Source: Gammaproteobacteria bacterium
GTDB taxonomy: Bacteria > Pseudomonadota > Gammaproteobacteria > UBA6186 > Azoamicaceae
Assembly: GCA_020054325.1 (NCBI GenBank)
Contig: JAGVLG010000008.1
Location: forward strand, 1 to 56,828
Direction: 5' to 3'
DNA: 56,828 nt
Within the stretch, counting starts at the first letter, position 1. Every line of letters starts with the position of its first letter. Below, in pieces: positions 16,144-24,235 of the stretch. The translations under genes and the position numbers were made by a program. The notes beneath the pieces are model-generated. The model did no database searches. It saw only the letters and a program-made list of their open reading frames with translations, and was not told the DNA's origin.

Positions 16144-17178
16144 CTAGGCTCTAAGCTTCTGGTTAGGTGTTCCGTCGGGAAAACTTTCTTTGATTTTTGC
16201 CGCAAGAAATTCAGCAAAAGTTGTATTTGCAAAATCATTTTGTCCCGGCATAGCTGGTACCAATGGGTATACGGTCATGGAATTATTACCATTCAAGAAA
16301 AACGGCATTGAACGGCGTGCTTCAGTTCCTTCTGACATAACTACCCTGTGTGGTACTGGTTTAAATCTACCGTTACTGAAACGTAACATCATTTCTCCAA
16401 CATTTATGATCAAACAACTCGCAAGTTTGGGAATTCCTACCCACGCGCCATTAACTAGAATTTCTAAGCCACTAGAGCCTTGTTGTATATCTAGAATCGT
16501 TATTAAACCATAATCTGTATGAGCCCCCGCTGCAAAAATACCTTGTTCTGGAATTGATTTTACGGCTGGGTATTCCAGTAAACGTAAATAACGTAATGGT
16601 ACATCTAAATAACCGCTTAAACATTTTCTATCAATGCCAAGAGCTAAGCAAAAATATTCAGCAAGTTTTGTTCCAAGCGAGGTTAGATCAAAAACTACCT
16701 TATGCATATTATCTGCAACATTTATTTTGCTCGTGTTGCTCCAAACAAGCGGTGGGTTTAAAATAGGTTTGGTCGCATTACTTGGCAAAGTGCTCTTGAA
16801 TGAAAAACCATGCTTTTGATCGCCAACAGTTTGAGTATGTTTATTTAGTGTTTCCTTGGCAATCCCCACATAACCACGTCCTAAAAATTGATTGCGTTCG
16901 GTTTGGTTTAGATCATCAAAAAATGCTTTGCTTACCTCATTTGCCAAATCAAGGCCTATACCATGATTGCAAACATAGAATACACCATGATTTTCGGCAG
17001 CATTTTTTATCTGCGCTACAATGCTTGATTCATCGCTAGTTAAGTCAACCATCTGTGGTTTAAAACCTGAACATTCATTTGTGTCTACAGGTGTTGCATT
17101 TGCTGAATTGATGTTCTGATTAAGTTTTAGCGCAGTCGCTGCAGCTGTAAATGTTAATAATAAATTGCTAAACCGCAT
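16144..17178 (-). CDS. 2-oxoglutarate/Fe(II) oxygenase, isopenicillin N synthase-like, with possible signal peptide
   Basis: A 344-residue dioxygenase when started at the ATG at 17176-17178, which has AGG 7 bases upstream (an ATG at 17190 and a TTG at 17202 are alternatives). Residues 3-28 are hydrophobic and end in SANA, so the enzyme may be exported or anchored. The N-terminal DIOX_N domain (about 42-150) includes HGVFYVCNHGI. The jelly-roll domain has the iron ligands H220 and D222 (AHTDYG) and H277 (VPHRVV), and R288-x-S290 for 2-oxoglutarate. It uses 2-oxoglutarate and oxygen to hydroxylate or oxidise a small molecule; the substrate is unknown. Its start overlaps the end of the NUDIX gene, so the two form an operon. 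Export would be unusual for this class. Confidence 0.75.
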   Translation of the reverse strand: MRFSNLLLTFTAAATALKLNQNINSANATPVDTNECSGFKPQMVDLTSDESSIVAQIKNAAENHGVFYVCNHGIGLDLANEVSKAFFDDLNQTERNQFLGRGYVGIAKETLNKHTQTVGDQKHGFSFKSTLPSNATKPILNPPLVWSNTSKINVADNMHKVVFDLTSLGTKLAEYFCLALGIDRKCLSGYLDVPLRYLRLLEYPAVKSIPEQGIFAAGAHTDYGLITILDIQQGSSGLEILVNGAWVGIPKLASCLIINVGEMMLRFSNGRFKPVPHRVVMSEGTEARRSMPFFLNGNNSMTVYPLVPAMPGQNDFANTTFAEFLAAKIKESFPDGTPNQKLRA

Positions 17179-17641
17179 TTTCAGCCTCATAAATTGAGCC
17201 AAACTCTAAGTCACCATAAACTTTAATGATGCATGGCATCTCATCCAAAATAAGAGCATTTTTTTGTTCTAAAGCATTTGCTTGATCACGCGTTAGCCAA
17301 TCAAAGGCGTCATTATCTTTATCCAAGGTAATATTTGGTTTGTCAGTCAAAACCTCTTTAAACATGTGATAAACATAATCATAATCCGGATATCGAATGT
17401 ATACAGTATGCAGGAATATGGGATTTTTTAACTCAAATCCACATTCCTCTTGCATTTCACGGCAAATGGTTTGTACAGGAGTTTCATTCTTTTCTACTTT
17501 GCCACCAGGGATAGCCCAGGTGCCAGGTTGAGATACGTGTTGCGAGCGCTTTACAAATAAAACCCGGTTACCGTATTCTACAAAACATGCGGCGACGCTT
17601 ACCTTGGGTTTGAAATCTTCAGGAGCTGTATCGTAAATCAC
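17168..17641 (-). CDS. NUDIX hydrolase
   Basis: A 157-residue protein with a complete Nudix box: GGKVEKNE, then REMQEECGF, which fits GX5EX7REUXEEXGU, around residues 45-68. The GTG start at 17641 is the only in-frame choice that keeps the N-terminal strand; an AAGG lies about 9 bases upstream. NUDIX enzymes cleave nucleoside diphosphates linked to another moiety; the PGTWAIPGGK loop is shared with MutT-like and ADP-ribose enzymes, so the substrate is not clear. It overlaps the oxygenase gene by about 11 bases, which suggests joint translation. Confidence 0.85.
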   Translation of the reverse strand: MIYDTAPEDFKPKVSVAACFVEYGNRVLFVKRSQHVSQPGTWAIPGGKVEKNETPVQTICREMQEECGFELKNPIFLHTVYIRYPDYDYVYHMFKEVLTDKPNITLDKDNDAFDWLTRDQANALEQKNALILDEMPCIIKVYGDLEFGSIYEAENAV

Positions 17642-17776
17642 ATTATTATGCCTTAAACTTTATACAAGGAAATGTTATCATCTCTGCGACTTACTTTCAA
17701 TATGCAGCAAAGGGATTTTATTTGCAGCTACACGTAAGCTAATATTTAAATATCTGTAAATGGTGAAATTCTTTCA

Positions 17777-18449
17777 ATGAATATTTTTAAATTTATTAAT
17801 AAAAAACGAGTAAAAAATAGTGCCACTAAGTCAGTGTGCGTATTCTGTAGTGGCGATGATAAAGTGCCCCAAGAGTACAAAAATTTAGCCTATAATTTAG
17901 GTCGCGATTTAGCTGTTAACGGTTTTATCTTGGTAACTGGTGGTGGTAACTGGTGGTGGTAACAATGGCTTGATGAACTATGTTAATAATGGTCATGCTG
18001 ATGTTTTAGATGGCAGTAAACGTTACGGAGTTATTCCTAAGATAATGCGCAATCTAAATGTACATCATCTTAAAATTGCTGAGAAAAATTTAATATGGTC
18101 GGATGATGTGCATAGTCGTATTCAAAAGTTTTATGAACTGAGTGATAATATTGTTGTACTACCTGGAGGCTTTGGGACTACCCATGAATTAATGGATTGT
18201 TTGGTATTAAGCCAGTTTGGGGTTATTAAAAAGCACATTTATTTGCTTAATATTGAAGGTTTTTGGGATGCATTAATTGCACAATTTAAACATATGGTCA
18301 GTAATAATGTTTTGCAACAAAAACACCTTGATCATTTAAATGTGGCAACTTCATTACAGGAGTTAATCCAGCATTTGACTTCTGAGCGTGAATTTAATTT
18401 GGCTCAAGGCTTTACTGATGGGCATTGGAAAGAAAATCCTCAGAATTAA
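17777..18449 (+). pseudogene. LOG-family protein gene, frameshifted by a 13-bp tandem duplication
   Basis: Codes for a LOG/lysine decarboxylase-like Rossmann protein (cytokinin-activating phosphoribohydrolase family). The frame runs from 17777 to ILVTGGGN and then goes wrong (WWW, stop). The rest (PKIMRNLNVHH, PGGFGTTHELMD) is in another frame from about 17945. The break is an exact 13-bp tandem duplication (17932-17957). Without the extra copy the frame reads VTGGGNNGLMNYV, the normal family motif, and the gene is 219 codons with both signatures intact. The start at 17777 has no strong ribosome-binding site. Either a recent mutation or an assembly error. Confidence 0.88.
17932..17957 (+). 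repeat. 13-bp tandem duplication (GGTAACTGGTGGT x2) in the LOG gene
   Basis: Two exact copies, 17932-17944 and 17945-17957, followed by a partial third (GGTAAC). Thirteen is not a multiple of three, so the duplication shifts the frame. Confidence 0.97.
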
Positions 18450-18511
18450 TTAGATACTAGCGCAGCCTTACAGCTACGACAGAGCCCTCAATTTATTGCA
18501 TAGATACATAA

Positions 18512-18892
18512 TTGTATTTTGAATTTTGGCGCAACTACACCTTTGGCGACAAACCAGTTTTTGAAGCACCTCGGACAGCTGCTGCGGCAATAGATAGGTT
18601 GTCAGCAGATAAAATGCAAATGTTCTTAACAGAATTGACTTCCAAAATTGATAACAAATTTAGCGATAAACTATTTGATATTGCAGTAGGCTTATGCTGG
18701 CATTTATGTCATACCCCAAAAGCACAAAATAAAGAATTGCTAAGTAGCTTAGATTGGATAATCAACAAGGTTGCGCAGAATCTCGGATGCGCGCAAACAC
18801 TAGCTAAAACGGAAAGTGAAGTAAAGTTTGATATTCTAGCCAAGGAACTACGCGCACAAATTATGTTTGGTCATGGCAGATTTCGTCCTTGA
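18512..18892 (+). CDS. Unknown protein, TTG start
   Basis: A 126-residue protein if it starts at the TTG at 18512; a later in-frame ATG at 18615 is possible. The N-terminus (YFEFWRNYTFG) is encoded within a 31-bp segment that occurs again, slightly degraded, at 20196-20227. The rest is helical, with an aromatic stretch FDIAVGLCWHLCHTP, and ends GHGRFRP. It has no signal peptide. It converges with the ATPase gene 8 bases away. I do not recognise a family; the second copy of its start region suggests a small gene family with a relic nearby. Confidence 0.45.
   Translation: MYFEFWRNYTFGDKPVFEAPRTAAAAIDRLSADKMQMFLTELTSKIDNKFSDKLFDIAVGLCWHLCHTPKAQNKELLSSLDWIINKVAQNLGCAQTLAKTESEVKFDILAKELRAQIMFGHGRFRP
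18516..18546 (+). repeat. Direct repeat, copy A
   Basis: A 31-bp segment beginning ATTTTGAATTTTGG. It matches 20196-20227 at 28 of 31 positions with one inserted base. The two copies lie in the same orientation and enclose the 126-residue gene and the AAA ATPase gene. Confidence 0.8.
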
Positions 18893-18900
18893 AACACTTT

Positions 18901-20076
18901 TTATAGGTAGTTATGTGCATTATTATGTGTAATAAATACTGCTTCTTCTGCTTGTGGAAATTCTGCATAGAAATATTCTAGTGACTTACTATGCCTTGGT
19001 AGCTCTTCGTCCCATGTAACCTGATAAGGAGTTATTATATTGCCATTCAAGGTTACAAAGTCTACTTCACCTTTGTGTAATTCCTTCCAATAATAAACTT
19101 GCTCATTTGTTTGACGTAATTTTAAATAAACCATCAATTCCAAGCCTTTACCCAGATCTCTGTCACGGGTGTTTGTTACCGCTAGTCTCAAACCGGAATC
19201 TATTGGATAATATTTCTTTTCTCGAATAAGACGTTTTTTTTCCGAGAAAGCAAAAAAATGACAGGCAAAAAGTAAGTATGCCGATTCACAAGCTTCCAAA
19301 TACGTTTGCACCGTATCAACAGTCAAACTCGTAATGGCTGCAATTTTTCTATAGCTTAAATCAGAACCACAACTTTCAAAGACCATTTTAACTACATGTT
19401 GAATTGCTTCTGGCGAGCGCGCACGAACTCGCCTGAATACGTCACGTAGGATTATATCATTAAAATATTCTTGTAATAGTTGGTAAGAATTGTTTATTGT
19501 GATTGCTCGGGGAAAGCCGCCACTTGCGGTGTAATCTTCAAGTTTTCGTTCTGGAAACAACAGTTTATATTCAGCAAATGAAAATGGAAAAAGCTCTAAT
19601 GTAATATGTCGACCGGTTAAAGCGGAAGCAAATTCACCGCTTAATAGTTTTGAATTAGAACCTGTTAGAATAAAAAAATTATTTTTAGGCCTTTCTAATT
19701 GTGCATGCAGCCATTTTTCCCATTCCTTTACATTTTGAATTTCATCAAAAAAGAAATAACAAGGCGTATTTGTAGATTTATTTCTGCGCGCAAGCTTTAC
19801 GATTTGGGTTAATAAATTAAAATCTAAATTATCCATTAGGCGAGGATCTTCAAAGTTACAAAAAAAACAATTATCCAATTGGAGGTTATATTTGCCTGGT
19901 ATTTGCATAAGTAGGGTAGATTTGCCACAACGCCGCACACCCTGGATGACCAAAGCTATATCACTGTGCAGCTTAGGTGGCAATTTAATTAACCTTTGGC
20001 TCAAGTTGGAAGGAGGAGGATTATCCCAAAAGCTCCACTCTGCAATGATTCTTTCTAGATCAGTTTCGGTTAACAT
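18901..20076 (-). CDS. AAA+ ATPase with DUF4143 domain
   Basis: A 391-residue protein when started at the ATG at 20074-20076, which has AGGA 7 bases upstream. Residues 40-54 carry Walker A (GVRRCGKSTLL, with K52 and S53), residues 106-113 Walker B (CYFFFDEIQ) and about residue 140 the sensor SGS-like motif (LTGSNSKLL). Together with YPIDSGLR and GKGLELMVYLKLRQ...VYYWKELHKGEVDFV, a PD-(D/E)XK-like end, this is the AAA_14/DUF4143 family. The family is widespread in mobile and variable regions and its function is not established. Its promoter region contains two 17-bp direct repeats. A defence or host-interaction role is possible but not shown. Confidence 0.85.
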   Translation of the reverse strand: MLTETDLERIIAEWSFWDNPPPSNLSQRLIKLPPKLHSDIALVIQGVRRCGKSTLLMQIPGKYNLQLDNCFFCNFEDPRLMDNLDFNLLTQIVKLARRNKSTNTPCYFFFDEIQNVKEWEKWLHAQLERPKNNFFILTGSNSKLLSGEFASALTGRHITLELFPFSFAEYKLLFPERKLEDYTASGGFPRAITINNSYQLLQEYFNDIILRDVFRRVRARSPEAIQHVVKMVFESCGSDLSYRKIAAITSLTVDTVQTYLEACESAYLLFACHFFAFSEKKRLIREKKYYPIDSGLRLAVTNTRDRDLGKGLELMVYLKLRQTNEQVYYWKELHKGEVDFVTLNGNIITPYQVTWDEELPRHSKSLEYFYAEFPQAEEAVFITHNNAHNYL

Positions 20077-20117
20077 TTTAATTCCTAAGAAGGTGTGTAT
20101 ACTGCATTCGACGCTAA

Positions 20118-20162
20118 TGTCTAGTATGGTCGACAAGCCTGTCATTGTCAAGTATAGTCGAC
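20118..20162 (-). promoter_or_regulatory. Putative promoter and direct-repeat operator of the ATPase gene
   Basis: Two 17-bp direct repeats, 20118-20134 and 20146-20162, read on the minus strand as GTCGAC(C/T)ATACT(A/T)GACA, 28 bp apart start to start, with two mismatches. The upstream copy ends in TTGACA (minus strand) and the downstream copy contains CATACT 17 bases later, so the repeats overlap a plausible -35 and -10. The arrangement suggests binding of a regulator, possibly two dimers. Confidence 0.5.
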
Positions 20163-20188
20163 ACTAGATGCTTTTGAAGCCTAGTGTC
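20160..20188 (+). promoter_or_regulatory. Large inverted repeat beside the ATPase promoter
   Basis: GACACTAG (20160-20167) and CTAGTGTC (20181-20188) form an 8-bp stem, with a further GCTT/AAGC inside and loop TTG, followed by a T-rich stretch. It may be a regulator site or a stem-loop; it lies between the divergent ATPase and subtilisin genes. Confidence 0.4.
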
Positions 20189-20195
20189 TATTTAG

Positions 20196-20227
20196 ATTTT
20201 GAATTTTGGGTGCAACTACAACCTTGG
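20196..20227 (+). repeat. Direct repeat, copy B (degraded)
   Basis: The second copy of the 31-bp segment at 18516-18546, with three mismatches and one extra G. In frame it is not followed by a long reading frame, so it looks like a relic of the start of a gene like the 126-residue one. Confidence 0.7.
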
Positions 20228-20290
20228 AACTATACCGCCAGATTTGTATCAAACATAATAAGGAAAAATACAATGTAGTGGGGCGGGATA

Positions 20291-23200
20291 ATGCCAGAAA
20301 AAGCAGAAAAGAAGGCTAAAAGTTATGCTGTAGAAGTTAAAATAGGCAGTAAATTACAGACTGAGTTATCGAACGCACCTGATAGTCCAGATAGGCCTTT
20401 TACAACTGGCAAGGTTAAACATCGCGGACCAATTGATAAAAAAAATGGAACCCAAACATTTATAGTTGAATTTCCGGAAGATGATATCGAAACCTTAAAA
20501 AATGACCCCTCTGAAACTCAAGATATCTCTTCAATGGAGGAAACTGAAGCACTACCGCACGTTCCTTACGTTGCACCAATTTCTGAAGAAGAATTGGGAC
20601 GCCGTCAATTACAAGCAGCTGCTGGTAATTTTGCAGTTGATGCAGCTACTCTACCAATTGGCGATAATCAAACTTTTGATCCTGAAAAATTACGCGCTTT
20701 ACTTGCTGGTCAGCCAGAAGGCATAGTTGAGATGTTTATTATGGATAGCGGTATCGATTTTGCTACCATAAAAAAATTCTATCCTAATGTAAAAGTAGAT
20801 GGTGATCCACCAGCGCAACCATATAATAATATGCATGGCACTCAAGTGTTGCTCACAATGCTGGCGCATGTTCCCAAAGAATTTCATAAATATTTTGTGT
20901 TTCATTCGGTTAATGTAATGTCTATGGGAAATAGTGGCTTTATAATTGAGACGCACGATGGTATAGATACAATAACCGAAGCTGTCAAAAGGGCTAAAAA
21001 AGCCAACCCTAATAAAATTTTTATTTCTAATCACTCGTGGAATTCTGCTTTGAATCCTACCACTGAAAATAAATTAAAGGCTTTAAAAAATGCAGGATGT
21101 TTAAATGTTGCGGCAGGTGGCAACAGTGGTGGTAATGCTTGTAATATTTCTCCTGGATCTGCTGGAGGTGCAATACAAATAGGTGCTACAGATCCACAGG
21201 GCAACCCATACACTGGTTATTCATCAGAGGGCACTGATTGGAAAACCGCGGGTTTTGATAGCAATTCTAGAACCTGCATTGATTATTTTGCGCCCACTTA
21301 TACCCGTACTCCACTAGGATTGTTTGGTGGCACATCCGCAGCGACCCCAGTTGCATCGATGATATCAGCAGTAACAGGCTTGTTATTAAAGGCAAGTACA
21401 AATTCTAGTCCTACGCCAGATGCTATTGTGACAACACTGCAGAGTGAAGTTACTAAAACACCTTATCGCGGTGTTTATGCGCCAGATGCATTTAGTCAGG
21501 CTTGTGCTAACTTTGCTTCAACAGGAACTGGTGTTAAAGCGCTTGGTATGCATCCAAATATAGCTCATAGTGATCCGACTAATATATTTGGTGGTTTTGG
21601 TGACGATGGCGATTATAATCAATGGATTAAACCGCAGGATTTACCGAGAGGAACTGGCCAATTTAATATAGAAAAGACAACAACTATCCGTGGTAGTACA
21701 TTCAATATCTGCGTGTCTTCCACACCATTGCCTGGGGTTGCTAACCCAAGTGCGGAACGAGCATTTTGGCCTGGTGGTTTTAATAAATTATTTGCTGCAA
21801 CAGAATCAGTGACCAATTGCGCGATTGATCCATTAAGTGCTGTTATGTTTGAAGTTAACAAAAATTCTAAAACAGTAACATTAAAAAAGTTAAATTTTAC
21901 AAGAACGGCTAATAACGCTCTTGGGCTATACTCCTACCAAAGAAGTATAGAGGTCGTCGCTACGATACAACTCAGCGATTCACAATTACAAGCATTATTT
22001 AACAAAGGAACAGTTTCAATAGCGGTACAGAAAAATGCAAATGGCTCTAAAACAATCACTTTAGGGATAGCTAGCGATGGAATGACCATTCCAGTTGCTG
22101 CCTTTAGAAATGTCGTGCTAGCTACCAATGAAGATTTAGAATATTTAAGTGTCTCTAATAGAGATAATACTCCAATAAGTTTTAAAGTCAGCACTAGTGC
22201 CATTGCCCCACAAACTATGCCGCCAGTAGCTGCGCCAACAACACCGTTAACAAGAGCTCCAAGCTTAGAGCAGAGTCCAACACGACGTCCAACAATCGCG
22301 CAAACCCCAACATCAACTAGGCCAACAAATTCTCCAACACCACAACCAACGGGTAAACCAACGCGAAGGCCATCTAAAGCTCCAACAACTCCTAAGCCAA
22401 CAAATGAGCCAACGCCAAAACCAACCGGACGCCCTTCGCAAGCCACACCAGCCCCAACTAGAAGAAATACTAATGTGCCTTCAACACAACTCACTACAGT
22501 TACTCCGACTGGTCATCCGACGCCGGCACCAACACCACCAACTGGAGCACCAACTAGGGCAAGAACATCTCGTCCAACTACAAAACCGCCAGCGGGCAAG
22601 AGCACGACAACAAATCCTACTAGTGGACCAACGTCGGCACCAACACCTGATTTAACATCTTATTATGATACGGATCCAAATGCCCTCAACACCGGCTCAC
22701 CAACGCCTGCCCCAACTGCGGCACCTAGCGTAACTGTTGCCGATTCAAGTATTCACAAAGAACTAGGTAATGAACAGCATGCCTTAATACCAATAAAGGC
22801 AAGCACATTAAATGTTATTCAGGCTTTACCAGATATTAAGAGTAGGTATTTTTATATTGAAGCAGGTGGTAATCAATTTCATGTGTTTGCTGATAAAGTG
22901 GTTACAATAGATTCAGACGGATTCCAAGCAGAAATAGGAATAGCACCACCTTTAATTTGGAATAAAGTTACCAATTTTAAAGTTTCAAACAATAGGGGAT
23001 TTATTAACATATCGGTTTTTGGAATTGGCGCAGCTAAAGCGCAAAGTATAATTTCATTCCCTAAAAGAAATCCAGAGGCTGCTATAACCTTATCATTGCC
23101 CAAACCATACGGAATAACTGAAAATGATATTCGAGTACAACAAGTCACTACGCCATTTTCCAGTTATGATGGCAAGCCATTAGGTAGGAGATTAGAAGGT

Positions 23201-23767
23201 AATGCTGAGAAGCCTGCAAAAGCAAGATTTACGAAAGATGAATTATTGCTTGAGATGTTTATGAATGCTGACACTTCAGATGAAAAAGCAATAACTAAAT
23301 TAAATGCACAGATGCAAGCAGTAACCGCAATTTTACAGAAAGATTCACCAACGCCAACAGGATTGCCGGCTGGCTCAACCCACCCAATGTTTGATAAATC
23401 TACTGCTAGACATTTACGTGGCACAGAGAGTAGTGCTGCTGCACCAGCAGCTAGTTTCGAACTAGATGAACGAACTGTGCAAGCATTATCTAATACAGGA
23501 TTATTGGCATTGGTTGCCCTTGCCAAACTTTACTACAAAGTGCAGGGCTACAAAGCGCCTGGATCTGGCACAACAATAGCTCTTGAAGGTTCAATTACAG
23601 GAACCGAAACGCAACTAGCACCGCCTTTGCCAGGCTATTTAGAGAGGGCACTGCAAGATAATGGAGTACGATGGGTTCCTCCTGCAAAATTAGAGCAGGG
23701 GGTACCAACACCAGAGGGAACTAGAGTAACATATCAAAGCAATAAGAAAGATCATCCCGGTGGTTGA
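20291..23767 (+). CDS. Subtilisin-like (S8) protease with Pro/Thr-repeat linker
   Basis: A 1158-residue protein without an obvious signal peptide. Residues 140-460 form a subtilisin domain with the triad in the usual order: D152 (MDSGID), H182 (MHGTQV), oxyanion N278 (GGNSGG) and S349 (GGTSAATP). A beta-rich region (about 480-635) follows, then about 175 residues rich in Pro and Thr (PTPQPTGKPTRRPS, PTPAPT) like the PT repeats of algal and oomycete proteins, then a C-terminal domain of about 340 residues. Arg-rich spots RRQLQ (about 109), GRRLEG (about 965) and RHLRG (about 1040) recur. The start follows GGGCGGGATA. The lack of a signal suggests another secretion route, such as an effector, or an intracellular role; this is an inference. 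Confidence 0.82.
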   Translation: MPEKAEKKAKSYAVEVKIGSKLQTELSNAPDSPDRPFTTGKVKHRGPIDKKNGTQTFIVEFPEDDIETLKNDPSETQDISSMEETEALPHVPYVAPISEEELGRRQLQAAAGNFAVDAATLPIGDNQTFDPEKLRALLAGQPEGIVEMFIMDSGIDFATIKKFYPNVKVDGDPPAQPYNNMHGTQVLLTMLAHVPKEFHKYFVFHSVNVMSMGNSGFIIETHDGIDTITEAVKRAKKANPNKIFISNHSWNSALNPTTENKLKALKNAGCLNVAAGGNSGGNACNISPGSAGGAIQIGATDPQGNPYTGYSSEGTDWKTAGFDSNSRTCIDYFAPTYTRTPLGLFGGTSAATPVASMISAVTGLLLKASTNSSPTPDAIVTTLQSEVTKTPYRGVYAPDAFSQACANFASTGTGVKALGMHPNIAHSDPTNIFGGFGDDGDYNQWIKPQDLPRGTGQFNIEKTTTIRGSTFNICVSSTPLPGVANPSAERAFWPGGFNKLFAATESVTNCAIDPLSAVMFEVNKNSKTVTLKKLNFTRTANNALGLYSYQRSIEVVATIQLSDSQLQALFNKGTVSIAVQKNANGSKTITLGIASDGMTIPVAAFRNVVLATNEDLEYLSVSNRDNTPISFKVSTSAIAPQTMPPVAAPTTPLTRAPSLEQSPTRRPTIAQTPTSTRPTNSPTPQPTGKPTRRPSKAPTTPKPTNEPTPKPTGRPSQATPAPTRRNTNVPSTQLTTVTPTGHPTPAPTPPTGAPTRARTSRPTTKPPAGKSTTTNPTSGPTSAPTPDLTSYYDTDPNALNTGSPTPAPTAAPSVTVADSSIHKELGNEQHALIPIKASTLNVIQALPDIKSRYFYIEAGGNQFHVFADKVVTIDSDGFQAEIGIAPPLIWNKVTNFKVSNNRGFINISVFGIGAAKAQSIISFPKRNPEAAITLSLPKPYGITENDIRVQQVTTPFSSYDGKPLGRRLEGNAEKPAKARFTKDELLLEMFMNADTSDEKAITKLNAQMQAVTAILQKDSPTPTGLPAGSTHPMFDKSTARHLRGTESSAAAPAASFELDERTVQALSNTGLLALVALAKLYYKVQGYKAPGSGTTIALEGSITGTETQLAPPLPGYLERALQDNGVRWVPPAKLEQGVPTPEGTRVTYQSNKKDHPGG
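22207..22740 (+). repeat. Pro/Thr-rich coding repeat region
   Basis: Imperfect repeats of CCAACA-type codons encode PT-, APT- and GKPTRRPS-like units across about residues 640-815 of the subtilisin-like protein. The region is likely to be an extended linker and may vary in length between strains. Confidence 0.75.
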
Positions 23768-23855
23768 AATTTACCAAAGGTCGCAATTGCATAACATCTG
23801 TTGATTAAAACATAATATAATTCAAGTATCAAACTACTCCCGTAAATAGTCAATT

Positions 23856-23883
23856 TTGCAGTATGATCTCGATATGATATAAT
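23856..23883 (+). promoter_or_regulatory. Putative promoter of the mntA-hepT module
   Basis: TTGCAG (23856-23861), a 16-base spacer and consensus TATAAT (23878-23883), 31 bases before the mntA start. The rest of 23768-23914 shows nothing more. Confidence 0.5.
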
Positions 23884-23914
23884 TTCATTCATTTCCAAAT
23901 ATATTAATAAGATT

Positions 23915-24235
23915 ATGTATGACTTGGTAAGATTGCCAAAGAAATCCATAGACGCGATAATTTTTGCCTTTAAGCAAAATTTTGCGGAAGATGATCATCT
24001 TTGGATCTTCGGTTCTAGGGTAAATTTGCAAGCAAAGGGTGGTGATATTGATTTGTATGTGGAGACGCCAGAAACCAACGTTGAGCTAGTATATAATAGG
24101 AAGGTCAAATTTGTAGGTGATCTTTGGAAACAGATTGGTGAACAAAAAATTGATGTTGTGCTCAGGTTTACCCGTTCTGATCTTAATCTAGCAATTTACC
24201 AAGTGGCGCTAAAAGACGGAGTAAAATTAGTGTAA
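23915..24235 (+). CDS. MntA-like nucleotidyltransferase antitoxin
   Basis: A 106-residue minimal nucleotidyltransferase. The motif G33-S34, nine residues, then D44-I45-D46 (GSR...GGDIDLYV) is that of the MNT family, and a third acidic residue is supplied by KIDVVLRF. In the type VII toxin-antitoxin system MntA blocks the HEPN toxin by attaching AMP groups to a Tyr. The downstream gene is the matching HEPN protein, and the stop and start codons overlap (TAATG), so the pair is translated together. An alternative is a minimal nucleotidyltransferase with a different target. Confidence 0.82.
   Translation: MYDLVRLPKKSIDAIIFAFKQNFAEDDHLWIFGSRVNLQAKGGDIDLYVETPETNVELVYNRKVKFVGDLWKQIGEQKIDVVLRFTRSDLNLAIYQVALKDGVKLV

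Noticed and set aside
17940-18449. Second half of the LOG gene as a gene in its own right
   Set aside because: It begins inside the repeat, lacks the first part of the Rossmann fold and joins the upstream part when one repeat unit is removed.
21934-22494. A long minus-strand frame opposite the Pro/Thr repeats
   Set aside because: It is Gly/Val-rich because it mirrors the repeat codons, has no ribosome-binding site and no family pattern.
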